64,000 nucleotides of DNA, from positions 1,798,001 to 1,862,000 of the forward strand of contig NZ_CP091510.1 of assembly GCF_022870905.1 (NCBI RefSeq), written 5' to 3'. How positions within the stretch are numbered: position 1 is the first letter of the stretch; every line of letters begins with the position of its first letter. The stretch comes from Neisseria arctica. GTDB lineage: Bacteria > Pseudomonadota > Gammaproteobacteria > Burkholderiales > Neisseriaceae. Positions 56,431 to 64,000 of this stretch are shown in pieces. The translations under genes were made by a program, and so were the position numbers. The notes under the pieces are model-generated. The model ran no database searches. It saw only the letters and a list, made by a program, of their open reading frames with translations, and had not been told where the DNA came from.

Positions 56431-56463
56431 AAAAAGGCCGTCTGAAATTTCAGACGGCCTTTT
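56431..56463. terminator. DUS-pair terminator after fbpA
   Basis: AAAAAGGCCGTCTGAAA (56431-56447) directly abuts TTTCAGACGGCCTTTT (56448-56463), 15 bases beyond the fbpA stop. Confidence 0.85.
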
Positions 56464-56477
56464 ATCATAATTTCACC

Positions 56478-57470
56478 TTAACGGAAGCCTGCGCGGCGCA
56501 TCAGCATCACTGCCTGACGCTGGTTACGCCCCGCTACCGAAACATTAATGACGTCTTGCTTAAATTTGCCCCATTTCGCAACACGCGGATCAGGCAGCAC
56601 GCCGGCATTAGCCGGATATTCGTTGTTCAGATCCGCAAATAAGTTTTGGGCTTCGCTGCTAGATAACCATTCGATGAATTTTTGCGCCTCAGCAGGCTGT
56701 TTACTGTATTTGGCTACACCCGCACCCGAAACATTCACATGAGTACCCTTGCCTTTTTGGTCGGCAAACACGATGCCGATGGGCAGGTTGGGCTGCTTCT
56801 CCATCAAACGGCCGTAATAATAAGTATTGGCAATACCTACATCACAACGGCCCGCGCCGATCGCCTCAAGCATAGCGGTATCATTGGCAAACGGAGCCAC
56901 TGCCAGATTGTTCACCCACCCTTTTACTACTTGGGTAGCTTTAGCCGCACCTTGGTTAGCAATCATGGTTGCAACCAGAGATTGATTGTACACATTGGCC
57001 GAAGTACGCAAGCATAAACGGCCTTTCCATTTCGGATTAGCCAAATCCGCGTAAGTAGAAAGCTCGGAAGGTTTAACTTTGTTGGTATTGTAAAAAATAG
57101 TACGCGCACGTACAGACAAACCGAACCATTCATTTTTCGGATCACGCAGGTGGGCGGGAATATTCTTCTTCAGCGTAGCGGAGTTAACCGGACGTAACAA
57201 GCCCATCTGAGAGGCTTGCCACAAATTGCCGCCGTCTACGGTAATCAGTACGTCGGCCGGGCTATTGCGGCCTTCGGCCTTCATCCGCTCCATCAGCGGA
57301 CCTGCGGTACCGCTCACCAATTTAATGGTATTGCCGGTACGTTTTTCATAAGCGGCCACAATCGGCTTCAACAAATTGTCTGCACGCGAGGTATAAACAA
57401 CCAGTTCGGCAGAAAGCGCGGGGGCGGCGACACCCAAAGCCAACGAGGCAGCCAAGATTTTTTTCATCAT
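56478..57470 (-). CDS. fbpA: Periplasmic ferric-binding protein FbpA
   Basis: Binds Fe(III) stripped from transferrin or other sources and passes it to FbpBC. 330 residues from the ATG at 57470, preceded by AAGGAATTC (a GTG just upstream and an ATG just downstream are alternatives). The signal peptide ends with ALSA before [20 protein letters not shown]. The iron ligands NTYYYGRL (paired Tyr) near 216 and the anion site [15 protein letters not shown] are visible. Unlike the classical fbpABC operon, fbpA here is divergent from fbpBC. Confidence 0.95.
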   Translation of the reverse strand: MMKKILAASLALGVAAPALSAELVVYTSRADNLLKPIVAAYEKRTGNTIKLVSGTAGPLMERMKAEGRNSPADVLITVDGGNLWQASQMGLLRPVNSATLKKNIPAHLRDPKNEWFGLSVRARTIFYNTNKVKPSELSTYADLANPKWKGRLCLRTSANVYNQSLVATMIANQGAAKATQVVKGWVNNLAVAPFANDTAMLEAIGAGRCDVGIANTYYYGRLMEKQPNLPIGIVFADQKGKGTHVNVSGAGVAKYSKQPAEAQKFIEWLSSSEAQNLFADLNNEYPANAGVLPDPRVAKWGKFKQDVINVSVAGRNQRQAVMLMRRAGFR

Positions 57471-57673
57471 CACTGAATTCCTTTGTCTTCAAGCCATACA
57501 AGCAAATCTTGCGGTTAACACCTTCCCTGTTCCGCAATTCCTCAACCTTATAAAAAAGATAAAAGAGGTACACTATGCCAGTATGGATAATCGCTGAAAT
57601 AAAACGGCAACGGAGCTTCGGCCTGATTCTGTAAACCTTCCGTACGGCCCTATTTCCCGTTATCAAAATGGAA

Positions 57674-57693
57674 TTAAAGACTATTCTCATTTA
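57674..57693 (-). promoter_or_regulatory. Possible Fur site between fbpA and fbpB
   Basis: The minus strand reads TAAATGAGAATAGTCTTTAA, similar to Fur boxes of the AAATGAGAATnATTATT type but matching only about two-thirds of the 15-bp consensus. It lies in the 383-base divergent region, where iron control of both units would be expected. No gene is seen in this region; an FbpB-side DUS lies at about 57842. Confidence 0.35.
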
Positions 57694-57853
57694 GATATAG
57701 AGCCATTCTACTTCATTCGAAAGCAGCCGACAAGAGAATAATAAAAGCTATCATTTATCTTAAAAATACCGAAAATATAGCGGTTTGCCATTGCATTTAT
57801 TGCCTATGCCCCCGATAATCGCACCTACCGAATCAATGCAGGCCGTCTGAAAC

Positions 57854-59461
57854 ATGAACTTATCATTAATCAAACTGCTGCCGCGCGGCTGGCTGCTGTT
57901 GTGCACGCTGCTGGTTATCGTGCCATTAGCCGTTATCACCACTGCGGTAGGTGAATTTGATGCAGAAATTTGGGAATTTTTATTAGAATTCCAATTGTCG
58001 GAGCTAATCAAAAACACTTTGATACTGGTTACGGGCGTAGGTATCGGCGTTACCGTAATCGGCACGCTATGTGCCTGGCTTACCGCCATGTATGAATTTC
58101 CACTGCGCCGCTTTTTCTTTTGGGCCTTGATGCTGCCTTTAGCCGTTCCTGCTTATGTATTGGCGTTTACCCAGTTAGGGTTATTCGACTATACAGGCCC
58201 GCTCAGCACGTGGTTACGGGAGAATTACGGACTCGAACAAGGCTTGCCTGATATTCGCAATGTATTCGGATTAACTACGGTAATGAGCCTGACTTTTTAC
58301 CCTTACGTCTACCTGCTTGCCCGCAACGCTTTTTCCGGAATGGGGCAACGCGCCTTGGAAGCCGGCGCATCATTGGGGCTTTCCCCCGCACAATCATTTG
58401 TCAAAATCGCCCTACCGATGGCCAGACCTTGGATAGGCGGCGGGCTGATTCTCGCCCTGATGGAAACATTAGCCGATTTCGGTACCGTATCCGTTTTCAC
58501 ATACGACACCTTCACCACCGCCATTTACCAAGCATGGTTTGACTTTTATTCTCTAGAAACCGCCAAACAGCTGGCGGCACTACTGATTACGACAGTATTC
58601 ATATTATTGGTATTGGAACAAATCAACCGGGGCCGCCGGCGTTTTCATCAGGCGGGCAAAGCACAACAGCAACGCCGCAAATCTCTGCACGGTGTCCGCA
58701 AATGGCTGGCCAGTGCTTTTTGCAGCCTCATTTTGCTGCTCGCTTTTGCGATTCCGGTTGTTCAACTTACCGTTTGGGCTTATGAAACTTGGCCCGTCAG
58801 CTTTAACCGCGCCTTATGGCTCAACGCCTGGCACTCGTTTGCCGCATCCTTGGCAGCTGCCCTTCTGGTCGCCGCCGTCGCCTTGCTGGTGGCACTTGCC
58901 AAGCGTGCCGACCGCAGCCGCTTGGCCGCCGTTGCCGCGCGTATTACCACATTGGGTTACGCCGTACCGGGTACGGTATTGGCCGTCGGCGTATTCGTTC
59001 CGGTGGCATGGTTCGACAATTTATTGATTGAAAAACTGCAATTACCCGAAGGCAGTGCGATCATCAAAGGCACACTGGCAGTCATGCTGCTGGCTTACCT
59101 GATCCGGTTTCTCGCCGTTGGCTATGCCTCTATCGAAGCCGGATTAGAACGCATCAGTCCCTCTCAAGCCGAAGCAGCCCGTTCGCTCGGCTGCACCGGC
59201 ACAGGTGTACTGCGCCGCGTTTACCTGCCTCTTTTAAAAGGCTCGCTAGGCACGGCCGTATTGATGGCTTTTGTCGATATTATGAAAGAGATGCCCATCA
59301 CTTTGATGACGCGCCCTTATGATTGGGATACGCTGGCCGTACGCATCTATGCCTTCACCACCGAAGGCCAATATGCTTATGCCGCGCTACCTGCCCTTTT
59401 AATCGTATTAACCGGCCTCTTGCCCGTTATTCTGTTTTCACGAACGGAGCACAACCGATGA
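57854..59461 (+). CDS. fbpB: Ferric iron ABC transporter permease FbpB
   Basis: Inner-membrane permease for Fe(III), 535 residues, a fused double permease as in the Fbp/Sfu/Afu family, with about 12 helices in two halves. Each half has an EAA-type loop: QRALEAGASLGLSPAQSFVK near 165 and RISPSQAEAARSLGCTGTGVLRR near 445. KEMPITLMTRPYDWDTLAVR near 480 is typical of iron permeases. It starts directly after a DUS. Its stop overlaps fbpC as ATGA. Confidence 0.94.
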   Translation: MNLSLIKLLPRGWLLLCTLLVIVPLAVITTAVGEFDAEIWEFLLEFQLSELIKNTLILVTGVGIGVTVIGTLCAWLTAMYEFPLRRFFFWALMLPLAVPAYVLAFTQLGLFDYTGPLSTWLRENYGLEQGLPDIRNVFGLTTVMSLTFYPYVYLLARNAFSGMGQRALEAGASLGLSPAQSFVKIALPMARPWIGGGLILALMETLADFGTVSVFTYDTFTTAIYQAWFDFYSLETAKQLAALLITTVFILLVLEQINRGRRRFHQAGKAQQQRRKSLHGVRKWLASAFCSLILLLAFAIPVVQLTVWAYETWPVSFNRALWLNAWHSFAASLAAALLVAAVALLVALAKRADRSRLAAVAARITTLGYAVPGTVLAVGVFVPVAWFDNLLIEKLQLPEGSAIIKGTLAVMLLAYLIRFLAVGYASIEAGLERISPSQAEAARSLGCTGTGVLRRVYLPLLKGSLGTAVLMAFVDIMKEMPITLMTRPYDWDTLAVRIYAFTTEGQYAYAALPALLIVLTGLLPVILFSRTEHNR

Positions 59462-60534
59462 TTTTAGAAGTTTCCGACCTGCACCTCCAATTCGGCAGCA
59501 AAACCGTATTAAACCACTTCGGCTTCAATCTGAAAAAAGGCGAAATTGCCTGTTTGCTGGGTGCTTCGGGCTGTGGAAAAACCACCGCCTTACGTGCCAT
59601 TGCCGGTTTTGAACAGCCCCCAAACGGCAGCATCTCGCTAAACGGCCGCACACTTTCAGACGGCAACAGCTTTGTTCCCCCGCACCAACGCCGTATCGGC
59701 ATGGTTTTCCAAGACTATGCTTTGTTCCCCCACCTCACCGTAGCAGACAATATTGCTTTCGGCATTCACCGGCAAACTACAAACGAGCGCAAGCAGCGCG
59801 TAGACGAACTACTCTTGCTCATCGGCATGCAAGGCTACGGAGAACGCTACCCCCACGAGCTTTCCGGAGGCCAGCAACAAAGGGTTGCGCTGGCGCGCGC
59901 ACTGGCACCCAAGCCTGATCTGATTTTGCTTGACGAGCCGTTTTCCAATCTCGATGCAGACCTGCGCGCACGCTTGTCGAAAGAAGTCCGCCAACTGCTC
60001 AAAAAAGAAAACACCAGCGCGGTTTTGGTTACCCACGACCAACAAGAAGCTTTTTCCATGGCCGACAAAATCGGCATCATGTCGGCCGGCAGCCTCCAGC
60101 AATGGGATACGCCCTACAACCTTTACCACCATCCGGCCAATGCTGAAGCAGCCGCTTTTATCGGAGAGGGTGTTTTATTGCGCGGGCAAACCATCAGCAC
60201 GCATTGCATCCGCTTAGCCTGCGGTGATTTTTGCGGTACGGTACCGATTGCCTGCCAAAGCTATCAGGAAGTAGACGTACTCATCCGCCCTGACGACATT
60301 ATCCATGACGACCATAGCCCGGTACAGGCCGAAGTGCTGGCAAAAGATTTCAAAGGCAGTTATTTCACCTATACCCTCAGGTTGGATAGCGGGGAAGAGG
60401 TTCTCGCCCATGTTCCCGGTCACCACGACCACCCTGTCGGCAGCCGCATCGGCATACACATGCAGATCGAAAACCTGATAGCCTTCCCGCCCTCTGCAAA
60501 CAATAAAGCAGCAAAGCCACTGTCGGCAAAATAA
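59458..60534 (+). CDS. fbpC: Ferric iron ABC transporter ATPase FbpC
   Basis: Cytoplasmic ATPase of the FbpABC importer, 358 residues from the ATG that overlaps fbpB (the 45 in-frame codons upstream are not coding). Walker A LLGASGCGKTTALRAIAGFE near 33, Q-loop MVFQDYALFPHLTV, signature LSGGQQQRVALARALA, Walker B LILLDEPFSNLDADLR, then VTHDQQEAFSMAD. The C-terminal TOBE-like region follows. One DUS lies inside (SDG, near 59656). Ends the fbpBC unit before a DUS. Confidence 0.95.
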   Translation: MILEVSDLHLQFGSKTVLNHFGFNLKKGEIACLLGASGCGKTTALRAIAGFEQPPNGSISLNGRTLSDGNSFVPPHQRRIGMVFQDYALFPHLTVADNIAFGIHRQTTNERKQRVDELLLLIGMQGYGERYPHELSGGQQQRVALARALAPKPDLILLDEPFSNLDADLRARLSKEVRQLLKKENTSAVLVTHDQQEAFSMADKIGIMSAGSLQQWDTPYNLYHHPANAEAAAFIGEGVLLRGQTISTHCIRLACGDFCGTVPIACQSYQEVDVLIRPDDIIHDDHSPVQAEVLAKDFKGSYFTYTLRLDSGEEVLAHVPGHHDHPVGSRIGIHMQIENLIAFPPSANNKAAKPLSAK

Positions 60535-60593
60535 AAAGACAAAACGTTTTTTCAGACGGCCTTGGGTATCCAATAGCAAACGAAAAAAATCAC

Positions 60594-61439
60594 ATGAAAA
60601 CCATCCTTATTACGGGCTGCTCCAGCGGTATCGGCTACGATACCGCCAAACAGATGCAGGCCGCCGGCTGGCGGGTTTTTGCCGGTTGTCGGAAAACTGC
60701 CGACGTATCCCGCCTGCAAAATGAAGGCCTGACAGACGCACTATTGCTCGACGTAACCGACAGTGCGCAAATCGAGGCTGCCTTCGAACACCTTCTCACC
60801 GCCACCGGTGGCAGGTTGGATGCCTTATTCTGCAATGCCGGCTACGGACAAGTCGGCGCCGTTGAAGACATTCCCCGCACAGCTCTGCTACAACAGTTTG
60901 AAACCAACGTATTCGGCACTTGGGAATGTATTACCCATGCCATGAAAATCTTCCGCAAACAAGGACATGGCCGCATTCTCGTCAACAGCAGCATCCTCGG
61001 CTTTGCCGCCATGCCTTGGCGTGGTGCCTACAACAGCAGCAAATTCGCACTTGAGGGCATGTGCGACACGCTTCGCCATGAAACCTACGGCAGCGGTATT
61101 TTTGTCAGCCTCGTAGAACCTGGGCCGATTGCCACACGCTTTCGCGACAATGCCCTCATTACGTTCAACCGCTATATCGATACTGAAAATAGTGTACACG
61201 CCAAAAGTTACCGCGCCCAATTACGCCGTCTCGAAACAGAAGGCGATGCAGCCCCGTTTACCATGTCTTCACCTGATTGCGCCGCCATATGCGTGAAAGC
61301 ACTGACTACCGCGCACCCCAAGGCCCGCTACCGCGTTACCCTGCCTACCAAAGTTTTCTGGTATCTGAAACGGCTGTTACCCACCGTATGGCTCGACAAA
61401 TTACAACGTGCCGCAGTAAGCGGCCAAGGTAAAAAATAA
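60594..61439 (+). CDS. SDR family oxidoreductase
   Basis: NAD(P)-dependent short-chain dehydrogenase, 281 residues. The cofactor motif TGCSSGIG is at 7-14 and CNAGYGQVG near 79-87; the catalytic Ser is in VNSSILGFAAM and the YxxxK pair in AYNSSKFAL near 144-152. C-terminal RLLPTVWLDKLQRAAVSGQGKK is basic and may be membrane-associated. The substrate is unknown. It follows fbpC by 59 bases with a DUS between, so it may be transcribed separately, and precedes maf by 37 bases. Confidence 0.9.
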   Translation: MKTILITGCSSGIGYDTAKQMQAAGWRVFAGCRKTADVSRLQNEGLTDALLLDVTDSAQIEAAFEHLLTATGGRLDALFCNAGYGQVGAVEDIPRTALLQQFETNVFGTWECITHAMKIFRKQGHGRILVNSSILGFAAMPWRGAYNSSKFALEGMCDTLRHETYGSGIFVSLVEPGPIATRFRDNALITFNRYIDTENSVHAKSYRAQLRRLETEGDAAPFTMSSPDCAAICVKALTTAHPKARYRVTLPTKVFWYLKRLLPTVWLDKLQRAAVSGQGKK

Positions 61440-61476
61440 CCGGCAAATACCATTTTTTTCAGACGGCCTATTTATA

Positions 61477-62082
61477 ATGCATACACTTTATCTAGCTTCC
61501 GGCAGCCCGCGCCGGCGTGAAATTTTAGAAAGCCTCGGTTACCGCGTTATCCGATTGAAAGGCGATATCGATGAAACCCCTCTATCCGGAGAAGCCGCCA
61601 GCCACTATGTAGCCCGGATGGCACGCGAAAAAAATGCTGCCGCCCTGTCATCATGGCAAGCCGAAAATACCCGCCTGCCGGATTATCCTCTCATCACTGC
61701 CGATACCACCGTAGCCTTAACCGACCAAATTTTAGGCAAACCGGAATCGGCGCAGCACGCCCGCGACATCCTGCAAAGCCTTTCGGGCAGCGAACATCAG
61801 GTACTCACCGCCGTTTCAATTTACTACCAAGGCCAAACGCACCACTCTCTGCAACAAAGCAACGTATGCTTCAAAACACTCACGGCTGCCGAAATAGACG
61901 CCTATATCGCCAGTGGCGAGCCTATGGATAAAGCCGGTGCTTACGGCATACAAGGTTTAGGCGGTATTTTCGTTACCCACCTGCACGGCAGTTTTACCGG
62001 CGTGATGGGGTTACCCGTATATGAAACCGTTTCCCTATTGTCTGCGGCCGGCTACCCCGTACCGCCGTTTCCCATGCCCTGA
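61477..62082 (+). CDS. maf: Maf family nucleoside triphosphate pyrophosphatase
   Basis: House-cleaning enzyme that hydrolyses non-canonical or dTTP/UTP-type nucleotides. 201 residues. LYLASGSPRRREILESLGYRV at 4-24 is the Maf signature; VARMAREKNAAAL near 49 and LITADTTVALTDQILGKPE near 72 carry the catalytic Asp, and GAYGIQGLGGIFVTHLHGSFTGVMGLP near 158 is the dTTPase-type end. AGACGGCC of a DUS lies just before. Its position before rng parallels maf-rng pairs in other proteobacteria. Confidence 0.94.
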   Translation: MHTLYLASGSPRRREILESLGYRVIRLKGDIDETPLSGEAASHYVARMAREKNAAALSSWQAENTRLPDYPLITADTTVALTDQILGKPESAQHARDILQSLSGSEHQVLTAVSIYYQGQTHHSLQQSNVCFKTLTAAEIDAYIASGEPMDKAGAYGIQGLGGIFVTHLHGSFTGVMGLPVYETVSLLSAAGYPVPPFPMP

Positions 62083-62567
62083 TAAATATCCAAACCGCAT
62101 AGGATACAGCTCGGATGCAAGTAATATGTTCGCCTCATACGGTAGGAAATACCAGATGCAATCAATGCCGAAAAAGTAACGGCACCCGACACAATAAAAT
62201 CAGCCACGATGTGTTCCGTAAAGCATACAAACTGATATTGCCTCCACTACCGTATCTGCTTTTAATTGCTATATTAAGATTCCTTTATTGTATTGGCGCA
62301 ATATGGCGTTTTAGCGTATAGTAATCGGGTTTAATTTCAGTACACTACCAAGTAGCGGCAATCTCACCGAATCTGCTTTTCCACGCCCCAATACCCCAAA
62401 ACGGCAACGGCCGCCTGCCTGATTTTAATGAGATTTCATTACACCGCTACGCCTTCGCCATACCAAAATATTTTTGCCATCGTCTTTTTCAGACGGCCTC
62501 TACCGCAACCATAACGCTTGGCTCAGAGCCGATGACAAAAATATTTGATTTTAGGAAGCTTTAACTT
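62083..62567. other. Gene-free region before rng, with a possible promoter
   Basis: No supported gene; a 68-codon frame at 62115-62321 lacks a ribosome site and reads as unstructured chance sequence. A promoter-like pair TTGGCG (62293-62298) and TATAGT (62317-62322) with an 18-base spacer could drive rng. A DUS lies near 62488. TAGGAAGC precedes the rng ATG. Confidence 0.45.
62293..62322 (+). promoter_or_regulatory. Possible rng promoter
   Basis: TTGGCG, an 18-base spacer and TATAGT: four of six and five of six consensus positions respectively, about 245 bases upstream of rng. Confidence 0.35.
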
Positions 62568-64000
62568 ATGTTACCCAGTATTCCCCTGCCTAAAGACTGC
62601 GTGCGCCCGCCGGAAACCGTATTGGTCAACATTACCCCACAAGAAACCCGCGTGGCTATGCTGGAAGAAAACAACATATGTGAACTACATATAGAACGTA
62701 ACAGCGGTCACGGATTGGTAGGCAATATTTATTTAGGCATTGTGCGCCGCGTATTGCCTGGCATGCAAAGTGCATTTATCGATATCGGATTGGAACGCGC
62801 CGCCTTCCTGCATATCGTCGATCTATTGGAACAACGGCAGAATCCGGACGAAACCCAACGTATCGAGCATATGTTGTTTGAAGGCCAATCTATTTTGGTT
62901 CAAGTGATCAAGGATCCGATTAACACCAAAGGTGCGCGCCTATCCACACAAATTTCCCTAGCCGGCCGTTTCCTTGTGCATTTGCCTCAAGACGAACATA
63001 TAGGCATTTCGCAAAGAATCGAAGATGAAGAAGAGCGCAACAGCCTGCGAGAACGGCTCAATAATCTGTTGCCCGCCGAAGCCTGCCACGGCTATATCAT
63101 CCGCACCAGCGCCGAAACCGCGACCGACGGCGAACTTCAAGCCGATATCGACTACCTGACCAAACTATGGCGTAACATCCAGCAACAAGCTAAAACCAGT
63201 CCGCCTGAGACTCTGCTATATCAAGATTTACCGCTCTCGTTACGCGTCTTGCGCGATATGTTCAACGACAATACCCGCGAAATCCTAGTCGATTCCAAAG
63301 AAAATTACCAACGTATGCTGGCCTTCGCCGAACAATACGTACAAGGGGCGGTAGGTAAAATCCAATTATTCCAAGGCGAACGCCCGCTGTTTGAAAGCTA
63401 CAATATCGAACAGGAAATCAATCGGGCCTTGCAGCCAAGGGTCAATCTGAATTTCGGCAGCTATCTGATTATTGAAGCTACCGAAGCCATGACTACAATC
63501 GATGTCAATACCGGCGGCTTTGTCGGGGCTAGAAATTTTGACGAAACCATTTTCAAAACCAATCTCGAAGCCTGCCACGCCATTGCCCGCGAGCTGCGTT
63601 TGCGCAATTTAGGCGGCATCATCATTATCGACTTTATCGATATGGCGCACGAAGCCCACCGCGAGGCCGTTTTACAGGAGTTGGCCAAAGCGCTCAGTTT
63701 TGACCGCACCCGCGTTACCCTGAACGGATTTACCAGTTTAGGCCTGGTCGAACTGACCCGCAAACGCACCCGCGAAAACCTCAACCATGTGCTGTGCGAA
63801 CCTTGCCCGACCTGCCAAGGCAGAGGCCGTCTGAAAACGGCGCAAACCGTTTGTTACGAAATCCAGCGTGAAATCGTACGTGAAGCCCGCCGTTATGATG
63901 TCCAAAGCTTCCGTATCTTAGCTTCTCCGCCCGTTATTGATTTATTCCTCGACGAAGAATCGCAATCATTGGCAATGCTGATCGACTTCATCGGCAAACC
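62568..64000 (+). CDS. rng: Ribonuclease G (CafA), N-terminal part, cut by window end
   Basis: Endoribonuclease of the RNase E/G family that matures 16S rRNA 5' ends and decays mRNAs. 477 codons are visible. The start MLPSIPLPKDCVRPPETVLV is followed by the S1 domain with HGLVGNIYLGIVRRVLPGMQSAFIDIGLERAAFLHI. Catalytic-site DVNTGGFVGARNFDETIFKTN and IIDFIDMAHEAHREAV carry the metal-binding Asp residues, and CEPCPTCQGRGRLKT is the zinc-link motif; a DUS encodes part of it. The C-terminal end lies outside the window. No extended RNase E scaffold can be judged. Confidence 0.95.
   Translation, partial: MLPSIPLPKDCVRPPETVLVNITPQETRVAMLEENNICELHIERNSGHGLVGNIYLGIVRRVLPGMQSAFIDIGLERAAFLHIVDLLEQRQNPDETQRIEHMLFEGQSILVQVIKDPINTKGARLSTQISLAGRFLVHLPQDEHIGISQRIEDEEERNSLRERLNNLLPAEACHGYIIRTSAETATDGELQADIDYLTKLWRNIQQQAKTSPPETLLYQDLPLSLRVLRDMFNDNTREILVDSKENYQRMLAFAEQYVQGAVGKIQLFQGERPLFESYNIEQEINRALQPRVNLNFGSYLIIEATEAMTTIDVNTGGFVGARNFDETIFKTNLEACHAIARELRLRNLGGIIIIDFIDMAHEAHREAVLQELAKALSFDRTRVTLNGFTSLGLVELTRKRTRENLNHVLCEPCPTCQGRGRLKTAQTVCYEIQREIVREARRYDVQSFRILASPPVIDLFLDEESQSLAMLIDFIGK

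Noticed and set aside
62115..62321. 68-codon frame after maf
   Set aside because: No ribosome site, odd composition, and it overlaps a promoter-like region; no family resemblance.

Overview
The window comes from a member of the Neisseriaceae, most likely a commensal or animal-associated Neisseria. The ten-base core of the Neisseria DNA uptake sequence (GCCGTCTGAA, or its complement) recurs throughout, in both the AG- and AT-preceded forms. It often occurs as inverted pairs that serve as terminators between genes. Gene content agrees: fbpABC iron import, lapAB, a PilT-type ATPase next to mtnN, ccoI/ccoS, and a DMP19-family DNA-mimic protein. I found no rRNA, tRNA, CRISPR array or prophage. The protein calls rest on motifs and recalled family resemblance, not on database searches.

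Layout. 1-2.7 kb: glycolate oxidase subunits glcD (cut by the window edge) and glcE, with a DUF817 membrane-protein gene between them. 2.9-5.2 kb: feoA, feoB and a small FeoB-associated Cys-rich protein, with a near-perfect Fur box upstream. 5.6-10.3 kb: small housekeeping and unknown genes, a DeoR-type regulator, the lysine exporter lysO, and an intergenic promoter-structured RNA-terminator unit. 10.6-16 kb: hchA, fdhE-fdhD, an intact-ended IS1595-family element (IS1016 group) with an 8-bp target duplication, and a tannase-like lipoprotein. 16-25.4 kb: an HDAC-like amidohydrolase, yajC-secD-secF, a trans-sulfuration enzyme, folE2, an alpha/beta hydrolase and ubiD. 25.9-31.6 kb: a complete dipeptide ABC importer (dppA-B-C-D-F). 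32-40.9 kb: ccoI, aroD, mtnN, pilT2-like, ccoS, an LplT-like MFS protein and purK. 41-47 kb: a GNAT enzyme, adk, the overlapping lpxK-trm112-kdsB set, xseA and miaA. 47-50.9 kb: a small exported protein, a broken NTF2-like lipoprotein gene, DMP19 and lapA-lapB. 51-56 kb: ilvE, a CHCC zinc-finger protein, a lipoprotein, waaF, cls and a YqaA-type protein. 56.5-64 kb: fbpA divergent from fbpB-fbpC, an SDR, maf and the start of rng.

Functional themes. The envelope and LPS set (kdsB, lpxK, waaF, lapA/B, cls, LplT-like) and the iron set (feoAB, fbpABC) are prominent. Copper supply to cbb3 oxidase (ccoI, ccoS) points to microaerobic respiration, and fdhD/fdhE imply a formate dehydrogenase encoded elsewhere. 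Accessory or decaying DNA lies mainly at 7.5-7.8 kb (possible remnant), 13.4-15.9 kb (IS and tannase) and 47-48.7 kb (pseudogene). I found no clear multi-gene novel system. The most unusual signal is the non-coding transcription unit at about 9.77-9.94 kb.
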